From positions 1 to 15,808 of the forward strand of contig JAJISI010000003.1 of the NCBI GenBank assembly GCA_022848805.1: a stretch of DNA of 15,808 bases. Reading direction: 5' to 3'. This document shows, piece by piece, positions 1 through 7,503 of the stretch. The notes beneath the pieces were generated by a model. It ran no database searches. It saw only the letters and a program-made list of their open reading frames with translations, and was not told the origin of the DNA. The first letter of the stretch is position 1. Each line of letters begins with the position of its first letter. This DNA is from Thermoplasmatota archaeon. Lineage in GTDB: Archaea; Thermoplasmatota; Thermoplasmata; UBA10834. The position numbers were made by a program, and so were the translations under genes.

Positions 1-565
1 TCTCCTACTATCCGGAGTCGCGATCGCTGCGTTTCGTGGCGCAATCGTGTCATTCCTGATATTTTTCGCAAGGGATGACTATCATCAACTGATCCCATGG
101 CTGCTCGGATCCTTTGCAGTCGCGAAATGGAGTTATGTTTCGATACTTGTTCTGCCTGTTTGCTTGGGTACCTTCCTAGTATTTCTCTCCGGCCGTGAGC
201 TGAACGCCCTACTACTCGGCGAGGAGACGGCTCACAACCTGGGGGCGGACCCAGAGTTCCTCAAGAAGGTGATGCTGACGACAGCGGCCTTGGTGACCGC
301 CGGGGCAGTGGCCTTTACCGGGATAATCGGATTCGTCGGGTTGATTGTACCGCACATGATGCGGATATTGGTTGGTGCCAACCATAGGGCCCTGGTACCA
401 GCTTCGGTCCTGTTCGGCGCCAGTTTCCTTATCTGGGCGGATGCGATATCCCGGTCGATAATACCTGGGCAGGAGCTACCTGTGGGAATCATAACAGCAC
501 TGTGCGGAGGGCCGTTCTTCCTATACCTTCTCCGCAGGAGTCGCACTTCGGGGTCGATGTCATGA
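1..565 (+). CDS. BtuC/FecD-family ABC permease, 5' end outside window
   Basis: This is the C-terminal part (about 187 residues; the family is usually about 330) of the inner-membrane permease of a type II ABC importer for iron chelates, heme or cobalamin. The reading frame is open from base 2 and enters the window in mid-protein, so the GTG at 47 is an internal valine and not a start. Family marks are the coupling region that contacts the ATPase (LGADPEFLKKV, just after GEETA), the glycine-rich segment GAVAFTGIIGFVGLIVPH, and the closing ELPVGIITALCGGPFFLYLL. Several hydrophobic helices are visible. The stop overlaps the ATG of the ATPase gene in ATGA, so the two are translated together. The substrate cannot be read from the sequence; a corrinoid or ferric siderophore is most likely. 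Confidence 0.93.
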   Translation, partial: LLLSGVAIAAFRGAIVSFLIFFARDDYHQLIPWLLGSFAVAKWSYVSILVLPVCLGTFLVFLSGRELNALLLGEETAHNLGADPEFLKKVMLTTAALVTAGAVAFTGIIGFVGLIVPHMMRILVGANHRALVPASVLFGASFLIWADAISRSIIPGQELPVGIITALCGGPFFLYLLRRSRTSGSMS

Positions 566-1827
566 GGATTGATGTGGCGAATCTGTCATTCTCGTTCGGC
601 GCGTCGAGAGTGCTCAAAGCCGTCTCCTTCACGGTCGGCGACGGGGAGTTCCTCGGTTTGATGGGTCCGAACGGGTCTGGCAAGACGACCCTTCTCCGAT
701 GCCTTACGAGATATCTTCCAGCCGATCCGAAGGCCATATTCGTCGACATGAAGCCTCTGCACACGCTTTCCGACCGACAGCTGGCGACCACCTTCGCGGT
801 CGTCCCCCAGAGCTCGTCGACCGATTTCCCTTTCACCGTCAGGGATATCGTAACGATGGGTCGCATACCGCATGCTCATAGTAGGATCACTGGCTCGCGG
901 GTCGGAGATACCAAGTTGGTGTCCGCAGCGATGACTGCTTCAGGCTGTGACTACCTGGCAGACAGGCATTTCTCCGAATTGAGTGGGGGAGAGCGTCAGC
1001 GGGTGGTTATCGCCAGAGCGTTGGCCCAGGAACCTAAAGCACTTCTGTTGGATGAGCCGACCGTTTATCTGGATATCAGTGGCCAGCTTGAGATAATGGA
1101 TCTCGTGAAGAAGCTTAACAAGGAGCAGTCGCTGACGATAATCGCTGTCCTCCACGACATCAATCTCGCAGCTAGATACTGCGACAGGATAGCGCTCCTC
1201 CACCAGGGGAGATTGGAAGCAATAGGTCCGCCGAGTGAAGTTCTGAATCCGGAGACGATACAGTCCGTATACGGCGTCGATGTCGCCGTCAGGAAAGACC
1301 CATTCACCCACGGCATATATGTCATGCCCCGGTCGGTCACCACCTCCGCTCGGAAGAACGGCGCCCGTGTCCATGTCCTCTGCGGAGGCGGATCGGGAGG
1401 GCCGATACTCAGGCAGCTCATCGAGCACGGCTTCTCATTGTCCTCCGGTGTTCTGAACGTCCTCGATTCCGACTACGAGTGTGCGATAGACCTTCACATC
1501 CCTGTCGTCGCGGAGGTCCCGTTCTCCCAGATAAGCGACGAAACCGATAGGGACAACCTGAGCAGGATTGATGACTCCAGAGCAGTCGTTGTATCACGTT
1601 TTCCAGTCGGGCCTGGCAACTTCAAAAACCTCGAGGCAGCCAGATACGCGCTGGACAATGGCAAGAAGGTGTACGTCATCTCGGGTCCCGGCATGCCTTC
1701 CGTAGATTTCATAGGCGGGCGAGCCGATGCCTATCTGCAGAAGCTCATCAACGCCGGCGCGGTCGAAGTATCATCGGTGGACGAACTCACACGCCGGCTG
1801 GGAGCCGAGTTGGAGGCGCTGAAGTGA
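562..1827 (+). CDS. ABC importer ATPase (BtuD/FecE type) with C-terminal extra domain
   Basis: This 421-residue protein is the cytoplasmic ATPase that drives the permease encoded just upstream. I chose the ATG at 562 because it overlaps the permease stop (ATGA) and begins directly at the first strand of the ATPase fold; the open frame upstream of it is only permease sequence read in another frame. Walker A is GPNGSGKTT (35-43), the Q-loop glutamine is near 83, the signature LSGGERQ lies at 140-146, Walker B with LLLDEP ends at 166 and the switch histidine is H198. The ATPase domain ends near residue 255. Residues about 265-421 form an additional alpha/beta domain with a GGGSGG loop (275-280) and the run FPVGPGNFKNLEAA (347-360). 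From memory, a similar tail occurs on some archaeal ATPases of this class; its role is not known to me, though the glycine loop suggests nucleotide or ligand binding. Confidence 0.95.
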   Translation: MRIDVANLSFSFGASRVLKAVSFTVGDGEFLGLMGPNGSGKTTLLRCLTRYLPADPKAIFVDMKPLHTLSDRQLATTFAVVPQSSSTDFPFTVRDIVTMGRIPHAHSRITGSRVGDTKLVSAAMTASGCDYLADRHFSELSGGERQRVVIARALAQEPKALLLDEPTVYLDISGQLEIMDLVKKLNKEQSLTIIAVLHDINLAARYCDRIALLHQGRLEAIGPPSEVLNPETIQSVYGVDVAVRKDPFTHGIYVMPRSVTTSARKNGARVHVLCGGGSGGPILRQLIEHGFSLSSGVLNVLDSDYECAIDLHIPVVAEVPFSQISDETDRDNLSRIDDSRAVVVSRFPVGPGNFKNLEAARYALDNGKKVYVISGPGMPSVDFIGGRADAYLQKLINAGAVEVSSVDELTRRLGAELEALK

Positions 1828-2621
1828 AAACCGAGCCGTTGCGTGACCTCAGGAGGAACACTGAGCTTCTTATCCTTGCTAGGCTGCTCGAGGATCCCTC
1901 CGCGAAGATGCGCGACGTGGCCGCCGATCTGGACATCACGGTCCAAGCAGTCAGCCAGTATCTGTCCTCCATGCGCAAGGCAGGATTCGTCAAGGGGCAG
2001 AGGGGCAAGTTCAAGCCTACCAGGAAAGGCATGCAGAATCTCCAGGAACATTTCGGCTCGCTCAAGACCGAGGTCGACGCAGTGCTCAGGAGGATCATGG
2101 TGGTGGACACGTGCGTTGCCATCGCCGGGAAGAGTATTCAGAAGGATGATATGCTCGGCCTCCTGATGGAGGACGGCATGCTCATGGCTTATCCAGGAGG
2201 GATGTCGAGCTCAAAAGGTGTCGCTCAGGAAGCCGCGTCCGTTGGCGATGATGTTCTGGTCGGCAAGCTCGAAGGGATAGTCGCCATGAAGCTCGGTACA
2301 CTTCTGATCGTGGAAGCCCCATCCGAGCATGACGGCGGCTCCAAGAAGGCAGATATCGGCAGAGCGAAGCAGCAGATCGATCGCCTCTCTCCTGGTCTGA
2401 TAGTGGCCGGAGACCTCGTCGGTTCAGCGTTGTTGGCGAAGGCGACCGAGGAGTTCTTCACTATCCATGCCCCGGTGGAGTCAGCGATGAGCGCTCTTAC
2501 ACGGGGGGTAGATGTGGCGTTCTGTGGCACCCGCGAATCCGTTGACGGTATCCTCCTAGCGGTCTCCATTCTGAGAAAGGAGACCGGCTACTCGATCCGC
2601 TCGACATCCATCAAGGTTTGA
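1824..2621 (+). CDS. Winged-helix transcriptional regulator with C-terminal sensor-like domain
   Basis: This 265-residue protein has an N-terminal winged helix (about 15-70): a helix of the form DVAADLDITVQAVSQYLSSM matches a MarR-type recognition helix, followed by a basic wing (KGQRGKFKPTRKG). Residues about 85-265 are a mixed alpha/beta domain without enzyme motifs that I recognise; length and layout resemble the archaeal predicted-regulator group COG1497, from memory. The start is the GTG at 1824, which overlaps the ATPase stop in GTGA, so this is the third translationally coupled gene of the operon. The coupling suggests it senses the imported metal or cofactor and controls the operon, although no operator can be seen because the promoter lies outside the window. 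The DNA-binding call is firm; the ligand is inference. Confidence 0.85.
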   Translation: MKTEPLRDLRRNTELLILARLLEDPSAKMRDVAADLDITVQAVSQYLSSMRKAGFVKGQRGKFKPTRKGMQNLQEHFGSLKTEVDAVLRRIMVVDTCVAIAGKSIQKDDMLGLLMEDGMLMAYPGGMSSSKGVAQEAASVGDDVLVGKLEGIVAMKLGTLLIVEAPSEHDGGSKKADIGRAKQQIDRLSPGLIVAGDLVGSALLAKATEEFFTIHAPVESAMSALTRGVDVAFCGTRESVDGILLAVSILRKETGYSIRSTSIKV

Positions 2622-2690
2622 TTTCTGGAACCGGCCCTTCGAGTGAATGCCTCACTCCTCGCCCGCTCCAGCGTGGCAATCGCCGAGAAG

Positions 2691-2698
2691 ACATATAT
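2691..2698 (+). promoter_or_regulatory. Probable archaeal TATA box of corA
   Basis: The A/T-rich stretch acatatat stands out in a G+C-rich 118-nt spacer between the regulator gene and corA. Its centre is about 45 nt ahead of the ATG at 2740, which would give a leader of about 20 nt if transcription starts 25 nt downstream. No good Shine-Dalgarno sequence follows. Confidence 0.55.
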
Positions 2699-2739
2699 CC
2701 CGCCTCTGCCCATCCGGAGTCCGTCGGCGTGGGATTATC

Positions 2740-3675
2740 ATGATCAGGTGCTATGTCTCAGAGCATGGGGTGCTTAAGGAGGTCGACAAGACTCGCATGA
2801 GGGAGTCGGTCTGGATAGACCTTGTCGCTCCTGCCCCTGATGAGGCCGAAATGCTGAGCCGGGAGTTCGAGATCGACCTGCAGGACATCGCTGACTCACT
2901 CGATCCGAACGAGCGGCCGAGACTTGAGATTGCCGAGGAATATGACTTCCTCATCCTGAGGAATCTGCTTACAGACAGCGTGGATGAAGATAGGATTGAC
3001 ACGATCCCGATTGGGATAATTCTGACTTCCCAGCATGTCATAACGATAAGGATTGGAGCAACATTTGCAGGAAGCGAGGTCACTGCCGATTTGAAGCGTC
3101 GTCCCCCATTGAACACCAAAGAGGAAGTGTTCGTGGCCGTGGTCCGTCGGGTTATTCGCGATATGGAACGCAAGATCCGGCCAGTCGAACGGAGGATAGC
3201 CCACATACAGGAGACGATTCTCACCGCAAGGCGGCGCGATGTAGCGGAGGAAGCATTTGCGTTGAGTAACAGCCTCATCCTTCTGAACACCGCCCTCCTG
3301 TCCGACATAAACGCGATATCTATGTTGCCCAGGATCAGAAACCTTCAGATGATGAAGGAGAAGATGGATATTATGGAGGACATCGAGAACGATGTCGCAC
3401 AGCTCTACGAGATGACGACGATATACCGTGAGATAATGGCGAACATTCTGAACGCCTATGAGTTCGCCGAGTCGAACCAGCTCTCGACGATCATGAAGAC
3501 CCTGACCACCATCAGCCTCATTCTCATCCTACCGACACTCCTCGCTAGCCTTTATGGGATGAACGTGGCTCTCCCGTTCGAGGGTGATCCGAACGCCTTC
3601 TGGATAGTCATAGGCCTCTCGGCGGTCGCTGTCGCTGGTCTCTGGGTCGTCCTGAGGCTCAAGCATATACTGTGA
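2740..3675 (+). CDS. corA: CorA-family divalent cation channel
   Basis: This 311-residue membrane protein is a pentameric Mg2+ (or Co2+/Ni2+) channel of the CorA/MIT family. The hallmark YGMN is at 272-275, at the end of the first membrane helix (about 250-271), followed by an acidic loop and the second helix (about 286-307). The N-terminal two thirds is the cytoplasmic funnel, with a beta domain, the conserved DPNERPRLE segment and a long charged stalk helix. I start it at the ATG at 2740, which opens directly into the first beta strand; an in-frame ATG at 2647 would add 31 residues rich in Pro, Arg and Ser that look like untranslated sequence and would span the TATA box. Unlike many CorA proteins it does not end in a run of lysines, but closes with LRLKHIL. 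It appears to be a single-gene transcript. Confidence 0.95.
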   Translation: MIRCYVSEHGVLKEVDKTRMRESVWIDLVAPAPDEAEMLSREFEIDLQDIADSLDPNERPRLEIAEEYDFLILRNLLTDSVDEDRIDTIPIGIILTSQHVITIRIGATFAGSEVTADLKRRPPLNTKEEVFVAVVRRVIRDMERKIRPVERRIAHIQETILTARRRDVAEEAFALSNSLILLNTALLSDINAISMLPRIRNLQMMKEKMDIMEDIENDVAQLYEMTTIYREIMANILNAYEFAESNQLSTIMKTLTTISLILILPTLLASLYGMNVALPFEGDPNAFWIVIGLSAVAVAGLWVVLRLKHIL

Positions 3676-3701
3676 TGTTGCCCTGCCACTCACGTCTGTA
3701 G

Positions 3702-3845
3702 ATGTCTGAATTTAGCGGAGACTTCGAAGAAGCCCTTGCCGGTCGTAAGCCAGTACCCTTTTCAGGGACCGTGCTGGCGACTGTGTTTTGGGTAGGACTA
3801 CTTATTATAGGTCTCGAGATTCCATACGGAGTCGTACGCTCATGA
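3702..3845 (+). CDS. Small 47-residue single-pass membrane protein
   Basis: A short ATG-to-TGA frame encodes 47 residues: an acidic, polar N-terminus (MSEFSGDFEEALAGRK) followed by one strongly hydrophobic helix (about 22-38, with TVLATVFWVGLLIIGL) and a short basic end. Its TGA overlaps the ATG of the next gene in ATGA, the same coupling used elsewhere in this window, which argues that it is translated. It would be the first gene of an operon with the three-helix membrane protein and the two-winged-helix regulator. No Shine-Dalgarno sequence is seen; a weak catata box near 3664-3669 could serve as a promoter. I know no family for it. It could be a small subunit of a membrane sensor. Confidence is limited by its length. 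Confidence 0.6.
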   Translation: MSEFSGDFEEALAGRKPVPFSGTVLATVFWVGLLIIGLEIPYGVVRS

Positions 3846-4132
3846 TTTACGTGGTTGACATAGCGTTGGGCGCACTCTTGGGCGTGTCCATCTTCCTCCT
3901 TATCCTGGCAGTGGCATCTCACAGACGCAGCGGCCTGCTACCGCTACTACTCGTCAGCATCGGCTTCGGGGTCCACGTATCCTTCACGCTCGTCGTTCTG
4001 ATTGTTGGACATCTAACAGAGATTCTGTCGAATGTCGACGGTTACCAGTTGCTGGCGTTGGATGCTGCGATATTCGTGGCTGCAATTCTGGTTGGCACCC
4101 TCGGAGGTAGAGCCGTTGCAGGATCCTCTTGA
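3842..4132 (+). CDS. Small three-helix membrane protein of unknown function
   Basis: This 96-residue protein is almost entirely hydrophobic, with helices at about 1-24, 31-56 and 66-90 joined by short loops (SHRRSG on one side; a loop with SNVDGY on the other). The start is the ATG at 3842, overlapping the stop of the 47-residue gene; an upstream in-frame TTG at 3788 would add a polar arginine-rich stretch and is less likely. Its 3' end overlaps the following regulator gene by 17 nt. Small membrane proteins encoded beside winged-helix regulators are common in archaea, from general knowledge, and the setting suggests a membrane partner that captures or signals to the regulator. I do not recognise a named family. 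Confidence 0.75.
   Translation: MIYVVDIALGALLGVSIFLLILAVASHRRSGLLPLLLVSIGFGVHVSFTLVVLIVGHLTEILSNVDGYQLLALDAAIFVAAILVGTLGGRAVAGSS
4103..4108 (+). promoter_or_regulatory. Shine-Dalgarno site that sets the TTG start of the dual winged-helix gene
   Basis: The site GGAGGT lies inside the end of the upstream membrane protein gene, 7 nt before TTG at 4116. It decides the start in favour of TTG over any ATG farther upstream in that frame. Confidence 0.7.
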
Positions 4133-4640
4133 CCTTGAGAACAGGAAGAGGATATTCGAGTGCGTCAGGCAGAGCCCCGGCCTTCACTTCCGGGAGATTC
4201 AGCGTCGGTCGAATCTCCCTATCGGTGTGCTTGAATATCATCTCAATTATCTGGTCCAGAAGGGCCTTCTCTCACTCGAGAAGCAGGAGAACTTCTCGAG
4301 GTACTATCCAGAGGGCCAGCTGAGCAGGGACAAGCAGCGGATTCTCTCGGCGTTGAGACAGGAGATTCCGCGAGGGATAATCCTCTACCTGCTCCGGAAC
4401 CCTGGGGTCACCCACGGGGAACTCTTATCCAATTTCACTATCTCTGGTGGCACCCTGTCGTATCACGTGAAGAAGCTGACCAATAAGGGAGTTGTCAAGG
4501 TGGAGAAGAGGGGTAGGGAGTCCCGCATGACCGTTATCGATCCTGACAAGGTTGCGGATCTTCTGATAGTCTACAGAAGGACCTTCTTCGACCGGCTTGT
4601 GGACGAATTCGTCGCAAGATACGTAGACGGCGTCGGGTAG
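4116..4640 (+). CDS. Transcriptional regulator with two winged helices
   Basis: This 174-residue cytoplasmic DNA-binding protein contains two tandem winged helices, about 8-66 and 70-140. The halves are visibly related: VLEYHLNYLVQKGLL (38-52) aligns with TLSYHVKKLTNKGVV (113-127), each the recognition helix leading into a wing. This layout matches archaeal regulators with two HTH domains (COG3398-like, from memory). I choose the TTG at 4116 because GGAGGT (4103-4108) sits exactly 7 nt upstream and because the product then begins just before the first helix; a longer reading from 4032 would add residues that are only the shadow of the membrane protein gene. It overlaps that gene by 17 nt. The C-terminal helix (about 145-172) may dimerise. 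Its targets are unknown; autoregulation of this operon is plausible. Confidence 0.88.
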   Translation: MQDPLDLENRKRIFECVRQSPGLHFREIQRRSNLPIGVLEYHLNYLVQKGLLSLEKQENFSRYYPEGQLSRDKQRILSALRQEIPRGIILYLLRNPGVTHGELLSNFTISGGTLSYHVKKLTNKGVVKVEKRGRESRMTVIDPDKVADLLIVYRRTFFDRLVDEFVARYVDGVG

Positions 4641-4651
4641 AACGCGGCGAA

Positions 4652-5884
4652 TCAGGACTTCTTCCTGTAGTATCGGTTCTTTTCGAGGCTCACCGCATCC
4701 GCCGGATCTTCGATACTTTTCCTGCGAACAACTGCGTACGCCCCAACCGTCCCTATGACGATGACTCCGACCGCGGCGCCTATGAGGGCGGACACACCGG
4801 ACTCCCCGATGGGGATTATACCGTCCGGAATTTCCGCGAACGGACCTCCCATGGAGTAGAGTCCTAGACTTGGGTCGTGCGCTATGCTCGTTGTGGTGTT
4901 GTCTAACGGTGTGGCCAGGTATACTCTGAGCGACTCGCCGTCAGTTCTGTACAGAGTTGCGATATCCACAAGCTCATTCTCGTCGTCTGTCCGGCCCATC
5001 TCAGCCTGCCTACCCCATCCGAAGAAGCTCTCTTCCTCGTCTTCTTCGACGAATGTGAAGAGTTGCTTGAATTCGCTGCGAGGAGCGAATTCATGGACTA
5101 TCTGGACGTTTCCATCCGTTTCGTTCTCGTATGGGTCGCTCTCCGTTACCGTATAGTCCTGGTATCCATGGAATAAGTATTGTTCCGGCATCGAGGTCGG
5201 CGTGAAAGTGTGATTTTCCATCATCATGAGTCCAATATCCAGTGCTAGATCTTGCGCGAAGATGCCCTCGTTGATGTCGATGGAGATATCGAACTTGAGT
5301 TCGGTCGAGCCATTCACATCGTAGCCCGGGGAATCTAGGATCTCCGCATAGCGCGCCGAGTAGTTGTCAGTTGTCACACAGAACTGAACAGTCGCCTGCG
5401 CCCAGTCCTCGATTATCTCGATTCCAGACTCTCCTCCATCCAGCAGCCTCTCCCCTCCGAATGAGGCAGTTCTTCTGTTCATGTTCAATGACGCTGTCAA
5501 CTCGACTGTTACAGTCTCTCCCATCGTGGGATCGATTTCTCGTGTAACGGCCGAATACGTCCATGTAGCGTGCTCGAGAGATGCACGATACGGAACCTCC
5601 TCAAGCAACAGCATGCCATCATCCGTGGCATTGTATCCAAAAATCGAGGATAAGACCACGCCATATCCGAGCGACCCGTCCTGGTCTAGCGGGACGATCA
5701 TAGCAGCTGGAAACGTCTTTGATATGGCGATGTTCATACTCCCCGTCTCTATCAATACTGCCTCGGCCGTCTCCGCGTATGTGATGGAATGGTCCTGGGC
5801 CGTGACTACGTCAGGCATGGCAAGGAACCCTGCTAGGAATGAAACAATGACCAGCAGGGTTGACAGATTTCGAGTTTTCTGCAT
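4652..5884 (-). CDS. Secreted, C-terminally membrane-anchored protein of unknown function
   Basis: This 410-residue protein has a signal peptide (about 1-30, with LSTLLVIVSFLAGFLA then a site near TAQ), a long acidic extracytoplasmic region of mostly beta-type sequence, and one anchor helix (about 366-388) ending in a basic cytoplasmic tail. Sequons for N-glycosylation occur several times (NAT, NGS, NHT, NET, NTT). There is no enzyme motif I recognise, and no internal repeat that I can see. The ATG at 5884 is supported by a TATA-like box 25-33 nt upstream and the lack of a Shine-Dalgarno site, which suggests a leaderless message. It converges with the dual winged-helix gene, 11 nt apart. It may be a surface-layer-associated or binding protein; this is a guess from topology. 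Confidence 0.85.
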   Translation of the reverse strand: MQKTRNLSTLLVIVSFLAGFLAMPDVVTAQDHSITYAETAEAVLIETGSMNIAISKTFPAAMIVPLDQDGSLGYGVVLSSIFGYNATDDGMLLLEEVPYRASLEHATWTYSAVTREIDPTMGETVTVELTASLNMNRRTASFGGERLLDGGESGIEIIEDWAQATVQFCVTTDNYSARYAEILDSPGYDVNGSTELKFDISIDINEGIFAQDLALDIGLMMMENHTFTPTSMPEQYLFHGYQDYTVTESDPYENETDGNVQIVHEFAPRSEFKQLFTFVEEDEEESFFGWGRQAEMGRTDDENELVDIATLYRTDGESLRVYLATPLDNTTTSIAHDPSLGLYSMGGPFAEIPDGIIPIGESGVSALIGAAVGVIVIGTVGAYAVVRRKSIEDPADAVSLEKNRYYRKKS

Positions 5885-5908
5885 GCCTGGTACTCAAACA
5901 CGCTTGTC

Positions 5909-5917
5909 TCTATTAAG
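5909..5917 (-). promoter_or_regulatory. TATA box of the secreted protein gene
   Basis: On the minus strand the sequence reads cttaataga, a good archaeal box. Its centre is about 29 nt from the ATG at 5884, which puts the transcription start at or very near the start codon. Confidence 0.65.
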
Positions 5918-5922
5918 CCATT

Positions 5923-5965
5923 TGGTACACACATAGAACTTGGCGGGTCTTTCCCGAATGTACCA
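5923..5965. repeat. Spaced inverted repeat upstream of a promoter
   Basis: Arms tggtaca (5923-5929) and tgtacca (5959-5965) are perfect inverted 7-mers 29 nt apart, enclosing a smaller GGG-tcttt-CCC hairpin. It lies just upstream of the TATA box of the secreted protein gene, where an activator or repressor could bind. Confidence 0.4.
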
Positions 5966-6050
5966 CCCGGCGATGCGCTCAATATTACCGCTTCCCCAAC
6001 ACACCTCGAACGGAAGGAGCCCGGTCGTCAGAGGCTGTCGACTAATGGTC

Positions 6051-7340
6051 TTATTTCTTCTTCCGTGCTAGGTCATCCAGGGCAGACAGCAGATTGAGTA
6101 CCTCGGCCTTCGAATTGTAATGTACAAACGTGGCGCGCAGCATGGACTTCTTTTTGTATATCGCTGGGACACGCGAGTAGTAATCCTCGGCGCCGACGGC
6201 GAGCCTGTACCTGCTCCAAAGCTTCCTGGAGAGTGCGCGGTCTGGGTAACCGCGCAAGCTGAACGAGAACGTCGGGTCTCTTTTCCACTCTTTGCCAACG
6301 TCTGAAGGGCCGTAGAGCCTCAATCCGGGGACGTCGTTCAGCCCGGGGGTCTTTCCCTTTCCGTGGAGCGCGATGTCCATGAGTTCCTTCTCGTACCTCT
6401 CGATCGCTTTGAAGGCCTGTACGAGCCTCATTCTGCGTTGCTTACCCGGTTTCGGAGAACGCTTGGCGGACGGATTACCGACCCAGGCGAGATAATCGAT
6501 AGCCCCTGAGATCGCAGCGAACATGGCTTGGTCCCTTGTTCCCTGCTCCCACTTCTCCGGACCGCGGTCGGGAGATGACAACACCTTGTAGGGCGACAAC
6601 TTCCGGATGTGCTCCGGTTTCGCGTACATGAAGCTTCCGTGTCGCGAGAACAGTTTATATCCCGAGAACACGAAGAAGTCGCACCCGATTTTTCTAACGT
6701 CCACAAGCTCGTGAGGAGTATGGTGTACGGCATCTACGATGAAATGTGCCTTCGCGTCGCGGGCAATCTTGCCAATCTCTACGAGTTTGGTCCTCGTGCC
6801 AAGGACGTTTGAGGCAGCGGTGACGGTGATCACTTTCGTGTTCCTGTCCACCAGCTCCTGGATGGAGCCTGGGTCCAGCATTCCCGTGTCTCTATCGAAC
6901 TCAGCGAACCTGAGTTCCTTAATCTCCAGGTTCGAGCCCAGCTCGACCCAGGGGCTGATGTTCGTGTAATGCTCGTATCCTGTGGTCACTACGTTCTCGC
7001 TACCTGAAAACTCTCTTCCCAGCGCATAACTGAGACCGAACAGAAGGCTGGTAGCCGACTCCCCAGATATGATTGTGCTTGGTTTCTCAGCGTTCAGAAG
7101 GTCGGCGACAGCCATTCTGCCATCCAGTATGGTCTGTCCCGCTCCTTCCGACTCCGGGAACAGGTTGCCAACGTTTGCGCTCCAGTTGATTCTGGCGTCG
7201 TACTCTCTGTCCGCAGCACGCCTGGTGACCAGTGTGCCTGCCCCATTGTCCAGGAAAGCCCTTCTTCGTCCCGTCGGGTCTGCGGCCACAGCTGGGAACT
7301 GCTTGCGGATCCTTGCGAGAAATTTAGAGTCAATCCTCAT
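6051..7340 (-). CDS. Cysteine desulfurase-like class V aminotransferase
   Basis: This 429-residue cytoplasmic PLP enzyme belongs to fold type I, class V. Visible landmarks are the N-terminal FLDNGAGTLV, the cofactor-stacking region YEHYTN (122-127), ASNVLGT (176-182), the PLP-aspartate segment DAVHHTPHELVDV (203-215, D203), the Schiff-base lysine in FSGYKLF (K229) and WEQGTRD (264-270). The histidine-rich DAVHH and the closing FVHYNS point to the VC1184-like cysteine desulfurase group (TIGR01976, from memory), whose substrate is not settled. I chose the ATG at 7340: an A/T-rich box lies about 30 nt upstream, and the longer reading from 7382 would run through it. No scaffold gene such as sufU or iscU is adjacent, so involvement in Fe-S cluster or tRNA thiolation is unproven. 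Confidence 0.9.
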   Translation of the reverse strand: MRIDSKFLARIRKQFPAVAADPTGRRRAFLDNGAGTLVTRRAADREYDARINWSANVGNLFPESEGAGQTILDGRMAVADLLNAEKPSTIISGESATSLLFGLSYALGREFSGSENVVTTGYEHYTNISPWVELGSNLEIKELRFAEFDRDTGMLDPGSIQELVDRNTKVITVTAASNVLGTRTKLVEIGKIARDAKAHFIVDAVHHTPHELVDVRKIGCDFFVFSGYKLFSRHGSFMYAKPEHIRKLSPYKVLSSPDRGPEKWEQGTRDQAMFAAISGAIDYLAWVGNPSAKRSPKPGKQRRMRLVQAFKAIERYEKELMDIALHGKGKTPGLNDVPGLRLYGPSDVGKEWKRDPTFSFSLRGYPDRALSRKLWSRYRLAVGAEDYYSRVPAIYKKKSMLRATFVHYNSKAEVLNLLSALDDLARKKK

Positions 7341-7365
7341 GACGTGTGGATATGACGACTTACTT

Positions 7366-7375
7366 GATAATAATT
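7366..7375 (-). promoter_or_regulatory. Probable TATA box of the aminotransferase gene
   Basis: The sequence gataataatt (minus strand aattattatc) is centred about 30 nt upstream of the ATG at 7340, with no Shine-Dalgarno site between, which fits a leaderless message. The spacer from here to 7503 holds no gene that I can support. Confidence 0.5.
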
Positions 7376-7503
7376 GACACATAATCTACAGTGTCTGGGA
7401 GAATGAAAGGATGAAAGGAGTTTAGTGGACAGGAGAGCCGTCGAACACGAAGGAAACTTTGGGGGAGACCTTGTGCGTCCCAAGAACTGGGTTACGGCTA
7501 CCC

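Noticed and set aside
2647..2739. An N-terminal extension of CorA from an upstream ATG
   Set aside because: The added residues are Pro/Arg/Ser-rich, do not fit the family and would include the TATA box in the coding region.
3801..3810. A TATA-like cttattatag about 37 nt before the ATG of the three-helix membrane protein
   Set aside because: It lies within the 47-residue gene and encodes its hydrophobic helix (Leu-Leu-Ile-Ile), so A/T richness is explained by coding; an internal promoter is still possible.
7341..7382. A 14-residue extension of the aminotransferase from an upstream ATG
   Set aside because: The extension spans the A/T-rich promoter-like box, and the family N-terminus starts at the later ATG.
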